This document shows, in pieces, positions 17,686 through 25,719 of a stretch of DNA of 64,000 nucleotides. The notes beneath the pieces are model-generated. The model was not told the DNA's origin. It did no database searches and saw nothing but the letters and a program-made list of their open reading frames with translations. Both the position numbers and the translations under genes were made by a program. The DNA is from Chryseomonas sp014190935 (GTDB taxonomy: Bacteria > Pseudomonadota > Gammaproteobacteria > Pseudomonadales > Pseudomonadaceae), in contig NZ_JACHVV010000004.1 of NCBI RefSeq assembly GCF_014190935.1, positions 248,001 through 312,000 on the forward strand, written 5' to 3'. Position 1 is the first letter of the stretch. Each line of letters begins with the position of its first letter.

Positions 17686-18878
17686 GCCAGCTTGAGCTGG
17701 GTGACCGCCAGCTGCCAGACCGCCGCTTCCAGACCGAGCATGCGCCCGGCCTTGTGCTCGAGCAGGGCATCGAGGGACTCGCCCGGGGCGGGATTCGCCG
17801 CCTGCGCCGCCAGGTGCAGGATCAGCGACGGCTTGGGCAGCACGCCGTGCAGGCTGTGCACCGCGGCCACCAGCTCGCGCAGCTCCAGCGGTAGTCGCCA
17901 GTGCCGCTGCAATTCCGCGGAGAACTCCAAGCTGTAGCTCAGCAGCGCGCGCTCCAGCGCAGCCTCCTCGATGGCGCCACCCCCGTCGCACCAGCGCTGC
18001 ACGCCTTGCAGCACCGCCAGTTCACCCAGGCGGTGCAGCAGGCCGGCGGTATAGCAGCGCTCGGCGTCTTCGCGCACATAGCGTAGCGCCAGCAGCCGGG
18101 CGCAGTCGGCGGCGCGCTGGGCCAGGCGCAGATAGCCTTCGGCGCGTCCGGCCAGCAGCGGCTCGGCCAGACGGGTCGCCCGCCGCAGGCTCAGGCCGAG
18201 GACCAGATTGAGGGTGAAGCCGACGCCCAGCCGCGGCAGGGCCTGGCTGAGGGTCTGGCAGGATTGGCCGACACGCTGGGAGGCGCTGTTGGCCGCCGCG
18301 ATCAGGGTCGCCGTGACCAGGGGATCCTGACCGAATTCGGTTTCCAGTTCGTCCAGGCTGCAGCTCTCGCTCTCGCGACAGCGCTCGATGATGGCCGGCA
18401 GATCGGCGAACAGCGGCACGGCGTCGATTTCGGCGGCCATGCGCTGCAGATGATCGTCCAGGGAGCCCAGCGCCGCGACACTGGCCGTCCGGGACTCGTC
18501 CCCCGCGGGCGGCAACAGGCTGCGCAGACGGCGCAACACCTCTTCCGCCGCATAGGGTTTGACCAGATAGGCGGTTGGCGCCAGACGCAGGGCCGCGCGC
18601 ACATAGGCGGCATCGGCCTGTTCAGACAGCAGGATCACCGGCTGCAGCGGCTGGGCGCCGCGCTGACGGATGCGGCGCAGCAGGTCGAGTCCATCGCAAT
18701 CGGCCGGTCGCTCGACGATGATCAGGGCGCATCTCTTTCGCTGATCCAGTTCGGCGAGGGCCTGATAGCCATGGCCGTATTCCTGCACCAGGGCATCGGC
18801 ACGCACGGCCAGCACCAGCGACTTGAGCAGGTCGCGGGTCCAGGGATTGGCGTCGACGATAAGTATCAGGGGCGGCAT
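17682..18878 (-). CDS. HDOD-domain protein with degenerate receiver domain
   Basis: 398-residue protein: receiver-like domain (residues 4-120), then an HDOD domain (about 145-345). The receiver begins LILIVDANPWTRDLL and keeps Ser85 and the conserved lysine in YLVKPY (K107). The phospho-accepting Asp is replaced by Glu (LIIVERPAD, E56), and one of the two N-terminal acidic residues is missing (VDAN). The HDOD part has FGQDPLVTATLIAAANSAS, LPRLGVGFTLNLVLGLSL and AGLLHRLGELAVL. HDOD proteins act in signalling without a known catalytic activity. The receiver may be locked or use another signal. It is convergent with the chemoreceptor gene. Confidence 0.85.
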   Translation of the reverse strand: MPPLILIVDANPWTRDLLKSLVLAVRADALVQEYGHGYQALAELDQRKRCALIIVERPADCDGLDLLRRIRQRGAQPLQPVILLSEQADAAYVRAALRLAPTAYLVKPYAAEEVLRRLRSLLPPAGDESRTASVAALGSLDDHLQRMAAEIDAVPLFADLPAIIERCRESESCSLDELETEFGQDPLVTATLIAAANSASQRVGQSCQTLSQALPRLGVGFTLNLVLGLSLRRATRLAEPLLAGRAEGYLRLAQRAADCARLLALRYVREDAERCYTAGLLHRLGELAVLQGVQRWCDGGGAIEEAALERALLSYSLEFSAELQRHWRLPLELRELVAAVHSLHGVLPKPSLILHLAAQAANPAPGESLDALLEHKAGRMLGLEAAVWQLAVTQLKLA

Positions 18879-18955
18879 CCCAACCCACTCCTGCTTGAGG
18901 AAAGCGAAGCGGCGGATAATGCGTCAAAGCAGAAATAATGCCAAGTCCATCACAG

Positions 18956-18982
18956 AAAAACCGCCCTCTGGGAGGGCGGTTT
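18956..18982 (-). terminator. Intrinsic terminator of gabT
   Basis: Stem CCGCCCTC / GAGGGCGG with a 3-base loop (18961-18979), extended by A/T pairs. Read on the minus strand it is followed by TTTTT, and it lies 13 bases after the gabT stop. Confidence 0.9.
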
Positions 18983-18991
18983 GGTCAGGAC

Positions 18992-20272
18992 TCAGGCCAA
19001 TTCGGCAAAGCACTCGCCGATTATGGCCAAGCCGCGATCCAGCTCTTCGTCGCTGGCGGTCAGCGGCACGAGGATGCGCAACACGTTGCCGTAGCTGCCG
19101 CAGCTGAGCAGGATCAGGCCCTTCTGGCGCGCGCGGACCACGATCTGGCTGGTAAGCTCGGCATCGGGCTGCTCGATGTCGCCGCCCTTGCCTAGCTCCA
19201 TGGCGATCATGGCGCCCAGGCCACGGACGTCGCAGATCTGCGCGTGCTTGGCGGCCAGTTCGCGCAGACCGGCGGTGAGGCGTTCGCCCACGGCCTTGGA
19301 GCGGTCCAGTAGCTTCTCTTCCTCGAAGGTCTCGATCACCGCCAGGGCCGCGGCGCAGGCGATGGGGCTGCCGGCGTAGGTGCCCCCCAGGCCGCCGGGG
19401 GTGACGGCATCCATCACCGTGGCGCGACCGGTCACGCCCGACAGCGGGAAACCACCGGCGATGGACTTGGCGAAGGTCACCAGGTCGGCGTCGACGCCCA
19501 TCTGCTCCATGGCGAAGAAGGTCCCGGTACGGCCGGCGCCGGACTGGACTTCATCGGCGATGAGCAGGATGCCGTGGGTGTCGCACAGCTTGCGCAGGCG
19601 CTGCATGAATTCTTTGGGCGCGGCATAGAAGCCGCCCTCGCCCTGTACCGGCTCGAGGATGATGGCGGCGATGTCGCCAGGGGCCGCATCGTTCTTGAAG
19701 ATGCGCTCGACGCTGGCGATGGCGTCATCGACGCTGATGCCGTGCAGTTCGCAGGGATAGAGCGCGCGATAGACACCACCGGGCATCAGGCCCATGCCGG
19801 CCGAATAGGGCGCGACCTTGCCGGTCAGCGACAGGGTCATCATGGTACGGCCGTGGTAGGCGCTGGAGAAGGCGATGACGCCGGCGCGCTGGGTGGCGGC
19901 GCGGGCGATCTTGACGGCGTTCTCCACGGCTTCGGAGCCGGAGTTGAACAGCGCGGTCTTTTTCGGGAAGTTGCCCGGCACCAGTTCGTTGAGCTTTTCG
20001 CAGACCTCGACATAGGGCTCGTAGGCCAGCACCTGGAAGCAGGTGTGGGAGACCTTGGTCAGCTGCTCCTGCACGGCCGCCACCACGCGCGGATGCAAGT
20101 GGCCGGTGTTGAGCACGGCGATGCCGCCGGCGAAGTCCAGGAATTCGTTGCCCTCGACGTCCCATACCTTGGCGTTCTCCGCGCGGGCGACGAAGATCGG
20201 ATGGGTCTGGCCGACGCCACGGGCGACGGCGGCACTGCGGCGGTGCATCAGGGAATCATTGGTGTGGCTCAT
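18992..20272 (-). CDS. gabT: 4-aminobutyrate aminotransferase GabT
   Basis: 426-residue class III PLP aminotransferase. It moves the amino group of GABA to 2-oxoglutarate, giving succinate semialdehyde and glutamate. Signatures are NSGSEAVENAVKIAR (about 110-124), SSAYHGRT, LEPVQGEGGF, IADEVQSGAGRTG (D240) and TFAKSIAGGFPLSG (PLP lysine K269). The gene follows gabD on the same strand, separated by 222 bp that hold a palindromic repeat. The product completes GABA use after the spu pathway at the start of the window. 5-aminovalerate could be a second substrate, as known for pseudomonad GabT. Confidence 0.93.
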   Translation of the reverse strand: MSHTNDSLMHRRSAAVARGVGQTHPIFVARAENAKVWDVEGNEFLDFAGGIAVLNTGHLHPRVVAAVQEQLTKVSHTCFQVLAYEPYVEVCEKLNELVPGNFPKKTALFNSGSEAVENAVKIARAATQRAGVIAFSSAYHGRTMMTLSLTGKVAPYSAGMGLMPGGVYRALYPCELHGISVDDAIASVERIFKNDAAPGDIAAIILEPVQGEGGFYAAPKEFMQRLRKLCDTHGILLIADEVQSGAGRTGTFFAMEQMGVDADLVTFAKSIAGGFPLSGVTGRATVMDAVTPGGLGGTYAGSPIACAAALAVIETFEEEKLLDRSKAVGERLTAGLRELAAKHAQICDVRGLGAMIAMELGKGGDIEQPDAELTSQIVVRARQKGLILLSCGSYGNVLRILVPLTASDEELDRGLAIIGECFAELA

Positions 20273-20409
20273 TGCAGTCCTCGATGGCCGCTCATCGTGG
20301 CGGCCGGCTACGGGAAAGGCGCGGACCGGATTCCGGGCAGCATACGATGATCGACTGCCAACGGCCCGGCGTCCGCGCCGGGAAAAGCTTTGGATCAGGC
20401 TGAGGGGCT

Positions 20410-20486
20410 GTTGGGCTTCGACGGTAGAGCTGTCTCAACCCAACCTACGGTGTCAGTAGGTTGGGTTGAGCTCCGCGAAGCCCAAC
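20410..20486. repeat. Inverted pair of dispersed palindromic repeat (type B)
   Basis: GTAGGTTGGGTTGAG...CGAAGCCCAAC (20456-20486) is a near-palindrome, and an inverted copy (GTTGGGCTTCG...CAACCCAACCTACGG) lies at 20410-20450. The pair separates gabD from gabT. The same family recurs at 25.7, 37.1, 37.2 and 63.2-63.6 kb. It may affect mRNA stability or simply be a REP-like dispersed element. Confidence 0.75.
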
Positions 20487-20494
20487 GAGAGCGA

Positions 20495-21943
20495 TCAGAC
20501 GCCCAGGCAGAGGTACTTGATCTCCAGGTATTCCTCGATGCCGTACTTGGAGCCTTCACGGCCCAGGCCCGAGGCCTTGACGCCGCCGAAGGGCGCGACC
20601 TCGTTGGAGATCAGGCCGGTGTTGATGCCGACCATGCCGTACTCCAGCGCCTCGGCCACGCGGAACACGCGGGACAGGTCGCGGGCATAGAAATAGGACG
20701 CCAGGCCGAATTCGGTGTCGTTGGCCAGCTCGATGACCTCGGCCTCGTCCTTGAAGCGGAACAGCGGCGCCAGCGGGCCGAAGGTCTCTTCCTTGGATAC
20801 CTTGGCGCTCTTGGGCACGTCGGCGAGGATGGTCGGTTCGAAGTAGCTGCCACCGTTGGCGTGGGCCTTGCCCCCGGCGATGACCTTGGCGCCCTGGCTC
20901 ACGGCGTCGTCGATGTGCTCCTTGACCTTGGCCGCGGCCTTGGCGTCGATCAGCGGGCCGATGGTCACGCCCTCTTCCAGGCCGTTGCCGACCTTGAGCT
21001 TGGCCACGGCGGCCTTGAACTTCTCGGCGAAGGCGTCGTACACGCCATCCTGGATGTAGAGGCGGTTGACGCAGACGCAGGTCTGACCGGCGTTGCGGTA
21101 CTTGGAGGCAATGGCGCCTTCCACGGCCTTGTCCAGGTCGGCGTCGTCGAAGACGATGAAGGGCGCGTTGCCGCCCAGCTCCAGCGACAGCTTCTTGATG
21201 GTGGGCGCGCTCTGCTCCATCAGCTTGGCACCGATCTCGGTGGAGCCGGTAAAGGAGATCTTGCGCACGATGGGGCTTTCGGTCAGCTCGGCGCCGATCT
21301 CGGCGGCGGAGCCGGTGACCACGCTCAGCACGCCCTTGGGAATGCCGGCGCGCTCGGCCAGCTCGACCAGGGCCAGGGCCGAATACGGCGTCTGGCTGGC
21401 GGGCTTGATCACCATGGTGCAGCCGGCGGCCAGGGCCGGACCGGCCTTGCGGGTGATCATCGCGGTGGGGAAATTCCACGGCGTGATGGCGGCGGTGACG
21501 CCGATGGGCTGCTTGATGACCAGGATGCGCTTGTCGGCCTGGTGGCCGGGGATGGTGTCGCCATAGATGCGCTTGGCTTCTTCGGCGAACCACTCGATGA
21601 AGGAGGCGGCGTAGGCGATCTCGCCCTTGGCTTCGGCCAGCGGCTTGCCCTGCTCCAGGGTCATCAGCCGGCCCAGGTCGTCCTGGTTCTCGATCATCAG
21701 CTCGTACCAGCGCCGCAGCTTGGCCGAACGCTCCTTGGCCGTCAGCGCCCGCCAGGCCGGCAGGGCGCGGTTGGCGGCGTCGATGGCACGCTTGGTCTCG
21801 GCGCGGCCGAGCTTGGGAATGGTGCCCAGGGTCTCGCCGGTGGCCGGGTTATCCACTTTGACGGTGGCACCGCTGTCGGCGTCGATCCAGGCGCCGTCGA
21901 CATAGGCTTGCTGGCGAAACAGGGAAGCGTCTTTGAGCTGCAT
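20495..21943 (-). CDS. gabD: NADP-dependent succinate-semialdehyde dehydrogenase GabD
   Basis: 482-residue aldehyde dehydrogenase oxidising succinate semialdehyde to succinate. The start at 21943 (MQLKDASLF) follows AAGGAG; an upstream ATG at 21982 lacks one. Visible motifs: TPWNFPTAMITRKAGPALAAG (cofactor), KPASQTPYSAL (NADP ribose), FTGSTEIG, the general base Glu in LELGGNAP (E255) and the nucleophile in NAGQTCVCVNR (C289). With gabT it forms the GABA shunt that receives GABA from putrescine catabolism. Confidence 0.94.
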   Translation of the reverse strand: MQLKDASLFRQQAYVDGAWIDADSGATVKVDNPATGETLGTIPKLGRAETKRAIDAANRALPAWRALTAKERSAKLRRWYELMIENQDDLGRLMTLEQGKPLAEAKGEIAYAASFIEWFAEEAKRIYGDTIPGHQADKRILVIKQPIGVTAAITPWNFPTAMITRKAGPALAAGCTMVIKPASQTPYSALALVELAERAGIPKGVLSVVTGSAAEIGAELTESPIVRKISFTGSTEIGAKLMEQSAPTIKKLSLELGGNAPFIVFDDADLDKAVEGAIASKYRNAGQTCVCVNRLYIQDGVYDAFAEKFKAAVAKLKVGNGLEEGVTIGPLIDAKAAAKVKEHIDDAVSQGAKVIAGGKAHANGGSYFEPTILADVPKSAKVSKEETFGPLAPLFRFKDEAEVIELANDTEFGLASYFYARDLSRVFRVAEALEYGMVGINTGLISNEVAPFGGVKASGLGREGSKYGIEEYLEIKYLCLGV

Positions 21944-22046
21944 TACGGTCTCCTTGGCTGAAAGGGCCGGAAGCAAGGGCATGACACCCCTGCGCCTGCG
22001 ATAGGGTCAGGCCTGGAAACGCTGGCATCGCCACCGTTCAGTGCCC

Positions 22047-22113
22047 GTTCGAGCAACGTTCGAACCGCCCTGGGCGTTCGAAATATTGAACGCATCCTAG
22101 GAGAATATTGAAC
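22047..22113 (-). promoter_or_regulatory. Cluster of GTTCGA / ATTGAAC motifs upstream of gabD
   Basis: Three GTTCGA copies (22047-22052, 22058-22065 as GTTCGAAC, 22076-22082) are followed by two AATATTGAAC direct repeats (22082-22091 and 22104-22113). They begin about 100 bases upstream of the gabD start. The arrangement looks like a multi-site operator, possibly for a GntR/GabR- or LysR-type regulator; none is encoded next to it. Confidence 0.4.
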
Positions 22114-22285
22114 CCCCGCGCAAGAGCGCCGGAGCGGTTTTCGCGCGGCCCTCCTCCTTGTTTATCCAGCCCTTGCCAAGCCCCGCGAAACAGTCGTTCA
22201 AAATCAACAACATCGTGCATCCGGGCATGGACGGTCGAGGGCAAGGTGAGTATGATGGCGACCGATTCAGCGTCACCGAATCGCT

Positions 22286-22362
22286 GCACTCGTAGCTCAG
22301 CTGGATAGAGTACTGCCCTCCGAAGGCAGGGGTCGTGGGTTCGAATCCCGCCGAGTGCGCCA
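22286..22362 (+). tRNA. tRNA-Arg (anticodon CCG)
   Basis: 77-base tRNA with encoded CCA. The acceptor stem GCACTCG pairs with CGAGTGC, the D-arm is AGCTCAGCTGGATAGAGT, the anticodon loop CTCCGAA is within CTGCC/GGCAG, and the T-arm has GGTTCGAATCC. Anticodon CCG reads CGG arginine codons, which are common in this GC-rich genome. No integrase or attachment-site duplication is seen beside it. Confidence 0.97.
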
Positions 22363-22389
22363 TCTTCCGTTCACCGTCGCGTGAACCTC

Positions 22390-22423
22390 AGCAAAGCCCG
22401 CCATCGTGCGGGCTTTGCTGTTT
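22390..22423 (+). terminator. Intrinsic terminator after tRNA-Arg
   Basis: 12-bp perfect stem AGCAAAGCCCGC / GCGGGCTTTGCT with a CATCGT loop, followed by GTTT. It lies 27 bases past the tRNA 3' end. Confidence 0.85.
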
Positions 22424-22613
22424 CTGGCGTCAATCAAGCCGTTCCAGAACTTACAGACCGCTGGTAAAGGGGGCTCGCCAGATTACCGGCGTGATTTATC
22501 TGACCATTATCACTACCACCCTCGCGATTCTGATCTAAGCTCTGACCTCTAGACCCGCTCCAACAGGCCGGCCGGATGCCGATACCCTGGTGACCACCTC
22601 GCAAGGACGCCTC

Positions 22614-22844
22614 ATGAGATACCTCCTGACCAGCTCGGTCACCCTCTTTCTCGCCGCTCCGCTCCTGACCGAAGACACCGCCCTGGCACAGGCCGGTCAT
22701 GCCCTTCGCCCGGGGATAGAGGCAGCGGCGCACGCCCTCAATCTGTCGCTGCTGCAGAGCAGCGCGGTCGGCAGGGGCCCGGTGGCCGACGGGGCGCGGC
22801 TACAGCTGGCGGCGCTGGAACGGCAAGCGCGGCGGGACGACTAG
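22614..22844 (+). CDS. Small exported hypothetical protein
   Basis: 76-residue protein with a hydrophobic leader (MRYLLTSSVTLFLAAPLL, then TEDTALA-QAG as a likely signal cleavage region). A short Ala/Leu-rich, charged tail ends QLAALERQARRDD. AAGGA is well placed before the ATG at 22614. I recognise no family. Length, leader and ribosome site make it a plausible gene, and it is collinear with the following lipoprotein gene. Confidence 0.5.
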   Translation: MRYLLTSSVTLFLAAPLLTEDTALAQAGHALRPGIEAAAHALNLSLLQSSAVGRGPVADGARLQLAALERQARRDD

Positions 22845-22947
22845 CGCCTCAAGGCGTTTGCCAAGGCCCGGCGCAGAGCCCTTCTTGAACGAAGCGCCCG
22901 TCCCGGGCTCTCAAGGTCTCCACCATGGCCACCCCGAGGAGACCTGG

Positions 22948-23334
22948 ATGAAATCCCTGATTCCCCTGTTGTTGTTGCCCCTCGCCCTGGGCGCCTGTAC
23001 CCGGGAGCCGGTTCGGCACGACGATCTCGGCTTGCCGAGCTGCGATCTGCAGCAGCAGCGCGAACTCCCGGGCGAGCTGGGCGGCGCCATCAGCGATCCG
23101 CGGCAGGCGCATATATCGATGCGCGCCAATGTGCTGCTGGCCGATGTGAGCACGGCGCGCAAGGCGCGGCGGATCAGTCAGGAACAGGCGACCGCCTTCA
23201 GCGAGCGCATCGCCGCGGTGCGCAGCCAGACCGATTCCCTGGTCGGGCAGCAGGGCTTTCTCAGCGCGGCCGAGCGCGCCAGCTTCGATCGCGAATTCGA
23301 CGGGATCGCCACGCAGATCTGCCAGCCGCGCTAG
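22948..23334 (+). CDS. Hypothetical lipoprotein
   Basis: 128-residue protein with a lipoprotein signal peptide: MKSLIPLLLLPLALGAC, lipobox LGAC with Cys17. The start at 22948 has a GAGGAG site. The rest is hydrophilic and helical (SMRANVLLADVSTARKARRISQEQATAFSERI...), ending ATQICQPR, so one further Cys could pair with Cys in LPSCDLQQQ. I do not recognise the family. A strong hairpin follows at 23409. Confidence 0.65.
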   Translation: MKSLIPLLLLPLALGACTREPVRHDDLGLPSCDLQQQRELPGELGGAISDPRQAHISMRANVLLADVSTARKARRISQEQATAFSERIAAVRSQTDSLVGQQGFLSAAERASFDREFDGIATQICQPR

Positions 23335-23408
23335 CGGCTGGTGGGTGGCGCCTGACAGGTCGGGTCGAAAGGCGCCGCCATGAACGGCTAGGATAATGGG
23401 GCCGATCA

Positions 23409-23435
23409 GGCGGCAAGGCAGCTTGCCGCCCTGTT
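23409..23435 (+). terminator. Hairpin after the lipoprotein gene
   Basis: Perfect 9-bp stem GGCGGCAAG / CTTGCCGCC with a GCAG loop, followed by CTGTTCTCTT. It likely ends upstream transcription just before the riboswitch of the next gene, or forms the start of that leader. Confidence 0.55.
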
Positions 23436-23446
23436 CTCTTGGCCTA

Positions 23447-23505
23447 CGGGGACGACCCCGGCGATCGGCGGGCAGCGTTCCGGGACGGCCCGGTTTTACA
23501 GGAGG
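23447..23505 (+). promoter_or_regulatory. Guanidine-II (mini-ykkC) riboswitch
   Basis: Two short hairpins with ACGR loops, the hallmark of this class. CGGGG-ACGA-CCCCG lies at 23447-23460 and CCGGG-ACGG-CCCGG at 23480-23493, separated by 19 bases. The ribosome site AGGAGG (23500-23505) of the SMR gene starts 6 bases after the second hairpin. In known examples guanidinium binding frees the ribosome site and turns on guanidinium exporters or carboxylases. The position in front of an SugE-type gene fits exactly. Confidence 0.92.
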
Positions 23506-23511
23506 CCGTCG

Positions 23512-23829
23512 TTGGCTTGGTTCTATCTGGTGTGCGCCGGACTGCTCGAAGTGGTCTGGGCGTTCTACATGAAGCAGTCCGCGGGCTTCACCCGTCTCAT
23601 ACCCACGCTGATCACCGGGGTCGCCATGGTGGCCAGCGTGGCGCTGCTGTCGATCTCCATGCGCAGCCTGCCGCTGGGCACCGCCTATACGATCTGGACC
23701 GGCATCGGCGCGGTCGGCGCCTTCATGGTCGGCATCCTGGTGCTGGGCGAGGCGGCGAGTCCGCTGCGCATCCTGGCCGCCGCGCTGATCGTCGGCGGAC
23801 TAGTGCTGATGAAGCTGACCTCATCCTAG
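23512..23829 (+). CDS. sugE: Guanidinium exporter of the SMR family (SugE/Gdx)
   Basis: 105-residue four-helix SMR transporter. It begins at TTG 23512 (TTG GCT TGG), 6 bases after a perfect AGGAGG; no ATG fits. The essential membrane Glu is in LLEVVWAFYMKQS (residue 13). GTAYTIWTGIGAVGAFMVGILVLGE is the conserved third-helix region of the SugE/Gdx branch, distinct from EmrE. The preceding guanidine-II riboswitch argues strongly that its substrate is guanidinium exported in exchange for protons. The stop codon is the first part of a MITE-like repeat. Confidence 0.93.
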   Translation: MAWFYLVCAGLLEVVWAFYMKQSAGFTRLIPTLITGVAMVASVALLSISMRSLPLGTAYTIWTGIGAVGAFMVGILVLGEAASPLRILAAALIVGGLVLMKLTSS

Positions 23830-23986
23830 GTTCTGTACGAAAACTGCCTGCGCTCGGTGATGCTTTGTTGAAAACCGCTGCGGAATGCTCATTTACCGCT
23901 CGTAAACTCGCTCGCGAGCCCGGTCCGCTTCCTCAGCGCTTTTCGCCTCGCCTGACCTTCGCTCGGCGACTTTTCGTACAGAACCT
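23828..23986. mobile_element. MITE-like element with 16-bp terminal inverted repeats
   Basis: A 159-bp element bounded by perfect inverted repeats AGGTTCTGTACGAAAA (23828-23843) and TTTTCGTACAGAACCT (23971-23986). It has no coding capacity and its left end overlaps the last two bases of the sugE stop codon. The right end is 12 bases from the stop of the convergent membrane protein gene. It looks like a non-autonomous transposon or repetitive element. I cannot name the parent insertion sequence. Confidence 0.65.
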
Positions 23987-23998
23987 GAGCGCCCTCCC

Positions 23999-24469
23999 CT
24001 AGCGCGGAATCACCGAGCGGGCCAGCCAGATGAACAGCAGCCCGCCAAGCAACCCACCCACGGCCATCGCCAGCAGCCCTTCCAGGGTACGCGTCGCATA
24101 GATGAGCACCGGCATGGGTGCGAAGGCGTCGATCAGGCGGATGGCGGCGATCAGGCTGAGGCTGCTGGCCAGCGGCAGCAGGCAGGCGCGATAGGCACCG
24201 CCGTGACGACCGAGCCAGAGGGCCGCGGCAAAGGCTGGTAACCAAGCGGCGAGCACGATAGCGGCATAGACGGGTCCGAAGCCCAGCAGATCCTCCAGCG
24301 AGGTCCGCCAGCGCGTGGCCAGGTCGATCGGCTGGCCGAGCACCTGGAGAGCGGCCAGGTTGTACTGAGTCTGCACCAGGCTGCCCCAGGCGGTGGCCAG
24401 CAGCAGGGCCGCGGCGAACGCCAGCAGGGTGCGCGGTTGCAACAGGGCGCGCCAGAGCGGTTGAGGCAT
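23999..24469 (-). CDS. Hypothetical integral membrane protein
   Basis: 156-residue protein with four likely membrane helices: residues 13-33, about 64-84, 93-111 and 128-150. A polar loop with QTQYNLAALQVLGQPIDLATRWRTS lies between the first two. I do not recognise a named family. It is divergent from the sugar dehydrogenase gene, with starts only 29 bases apart, so the two promoters overlap each other's coding starts. Confidence 0.65.
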   Translation of the reverse strand: MPQPLWRALLQPRTLLAFAAALLLATAWGSLVQTQYNLAALQVLGQPIDLATRWRTSLEDLLGFGPVYAAIVLAAWLPAFAAALWLGRHGGAYRACLLPLASSLSLIAAIRLIDAFAPMPVLIYATRTLEGLLAMAVGGLLGGLLFIWLARSVIPR

Positions 24470-24497
24470 GGTCGGAAGATTCCTTGGAGAGAGCCAG

Positions 24498-25658
24498 ATG
24501 CTAGCGAAAGCGGGTACCCGGAACAGACCTCAAGCGTTACCTAAAGCTTCCGGCCGCTGGGTCTGGCTGGCGTGGCTGGCCCTGCTGGCGGTTCCACTGG
24601 CGCTGGCGACGCCGGCCTATCGGATCGAGACGGTGGCGACCGGGCTGGACCGCCCCTGGTCGCTGGCCTTCCTGCCCGATGGCCGCGCGCTCCTGACCGA
24701 GGGCGCCGGGCGCTTGCGGCTGCTGGTGCCGGATGGAGACGGCCGCCTCAGGCTGCAGGCGGAAGCGCTGGACGGACTACCCGCCTTGTACAACGAAGGC
24801 CAGGCCGGTCTGTTCGAGGTGCTGCCGGATCCGGATTTCGCGCGCAACCAGCTGATCTATCTCTCCTATGCGACAGGCACGCGCCAGGCCAATCACCTGA
24901 GGGTGGTACGGGCGCGGCTGGAGAGTGGCCGCCTAGAGGACGTTCGGACGCTGTTCACCAGTCAGCCGGCCAAGGCCTTCGGCCAGCACTTCGGGGCGCG
25001 GATGGCCCTGCTCGGCGACGGCACCCTGGCCATCGCCCTGGGTGACGGCAACGTGGAACGTACCGACGCCCAGCGACTGGATACCCATCTGGGCAAGATC
25101 GTGCGCATTACCCGCGACGGCCAGGTGCCGGCGGACAATCCCTTCATCAAGCGACCCGGCGCCCTGCCGGAGATCTACAGCCTGGGCCATCGCAATCCCC
25201 AGGGCCTGGTCTGGGTGGCCGAGCGCCAGGCGCTGTACGAGCACGAGCATGGCTCCAAGGGTGGCGACGAACTCAATCTGATCCGCAGCGGTGCCAACTA
25301 CGGCTGGCCGCTGACCACCGGCGGCGTGGACTACACGGGCGCGCGCATCTCGCCCTTTCGCGAATTGCCGGGCATCACCCCACCGCTGCTGGAGTGGACC
25401 CCCTCCATCGCACCGGCCGGGATGACCTGGTACGACGGCCAGGGCTTTCCCGCCTGGCGCGGCAGCCTGTTCGTGGCGGCGCTGCGAGAGAAGTCGGTGC
25501 GGCGGATACCGCTGGTGAACGGGGTGCCCGGTCCGCAGGAGCTCCTGTTCCAGGAGCTGGACCAGCGCTTGCGCGACGTGCGCAGCGGACCGGACGGGAA
25601 TCTCTGGCTGCTCACCGATGGCGAGGACGGCCGGCTGTTGCGGGTGGTACCGGGGTAG
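24498..25658 (+). CDS. PQQ-dependent aldose sugar dehydrogenase-like protein (YliI family)
   Basis: 386-residue exported six-bladed beta-propeller of the soluble glucose/sorbosone dehydrogenase family. The start at 24498 has GGAGAG 7 bases before it. A signal region is seen at WVWLAWLALLAVPLALA-TP. Family motifs: GLDRPWSLAFLPDGRALLTE, QHFGARMALLGDGTLAIALGDG, LGHRNPQGLVW, EHEHGSKGGDELNLI (Ca/PQQ region) and YGWPLTTGG. The protein would oxidise sugars in the periplasm with PQQ; the true substrate is unknown. Repeats follow the gene. Confidence 0.85.
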   Translation: MLAKAGTRNRPQALPKASGRWVWLAWLALLAVPLALATPAYRIETVATGLDRPWSLAFLPDGRALLTEGAGRLRLLVPDGDGRLRLQAEALDGLPALYNEGQAGLFEVLPDPDFARNQLIYLSYATGTRQANHLRVVRARLESGRLEDVRTLFTSQPAKAFGQHFGARMALLGDGTLAIALGDGNVERTDAQRLDTHLGKIVRITRDGQVPADNPFIKRPGALPEIYSLGHRNPQGLVWVAERQALYEHEHGSKGGDELNLIRSGANYGWPLTTGGVDYTGARISPFRELPGITPPLLEWTPSIAPAGMTWYDGQGFPAWRGSLFVAALREKSVRRIPLVNGVPGPQELLFQELDQRLRDVRSGPDGNLWLLTDGEDGRLLRVVPG

Positions 25659-25719
25659 GTGGCGAGAGAGCCGTGATGCCGATCCGGTACAGCGCCAGTC
25701 GCGGCCATGCCGGTGCGCC

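Noticed and set aside
22286..22362. Attachment site for an integrated element at tRNA-Arg
   Set aside because: No integrase, no repeated tRNA 3' end and no atypical gene block downstream.
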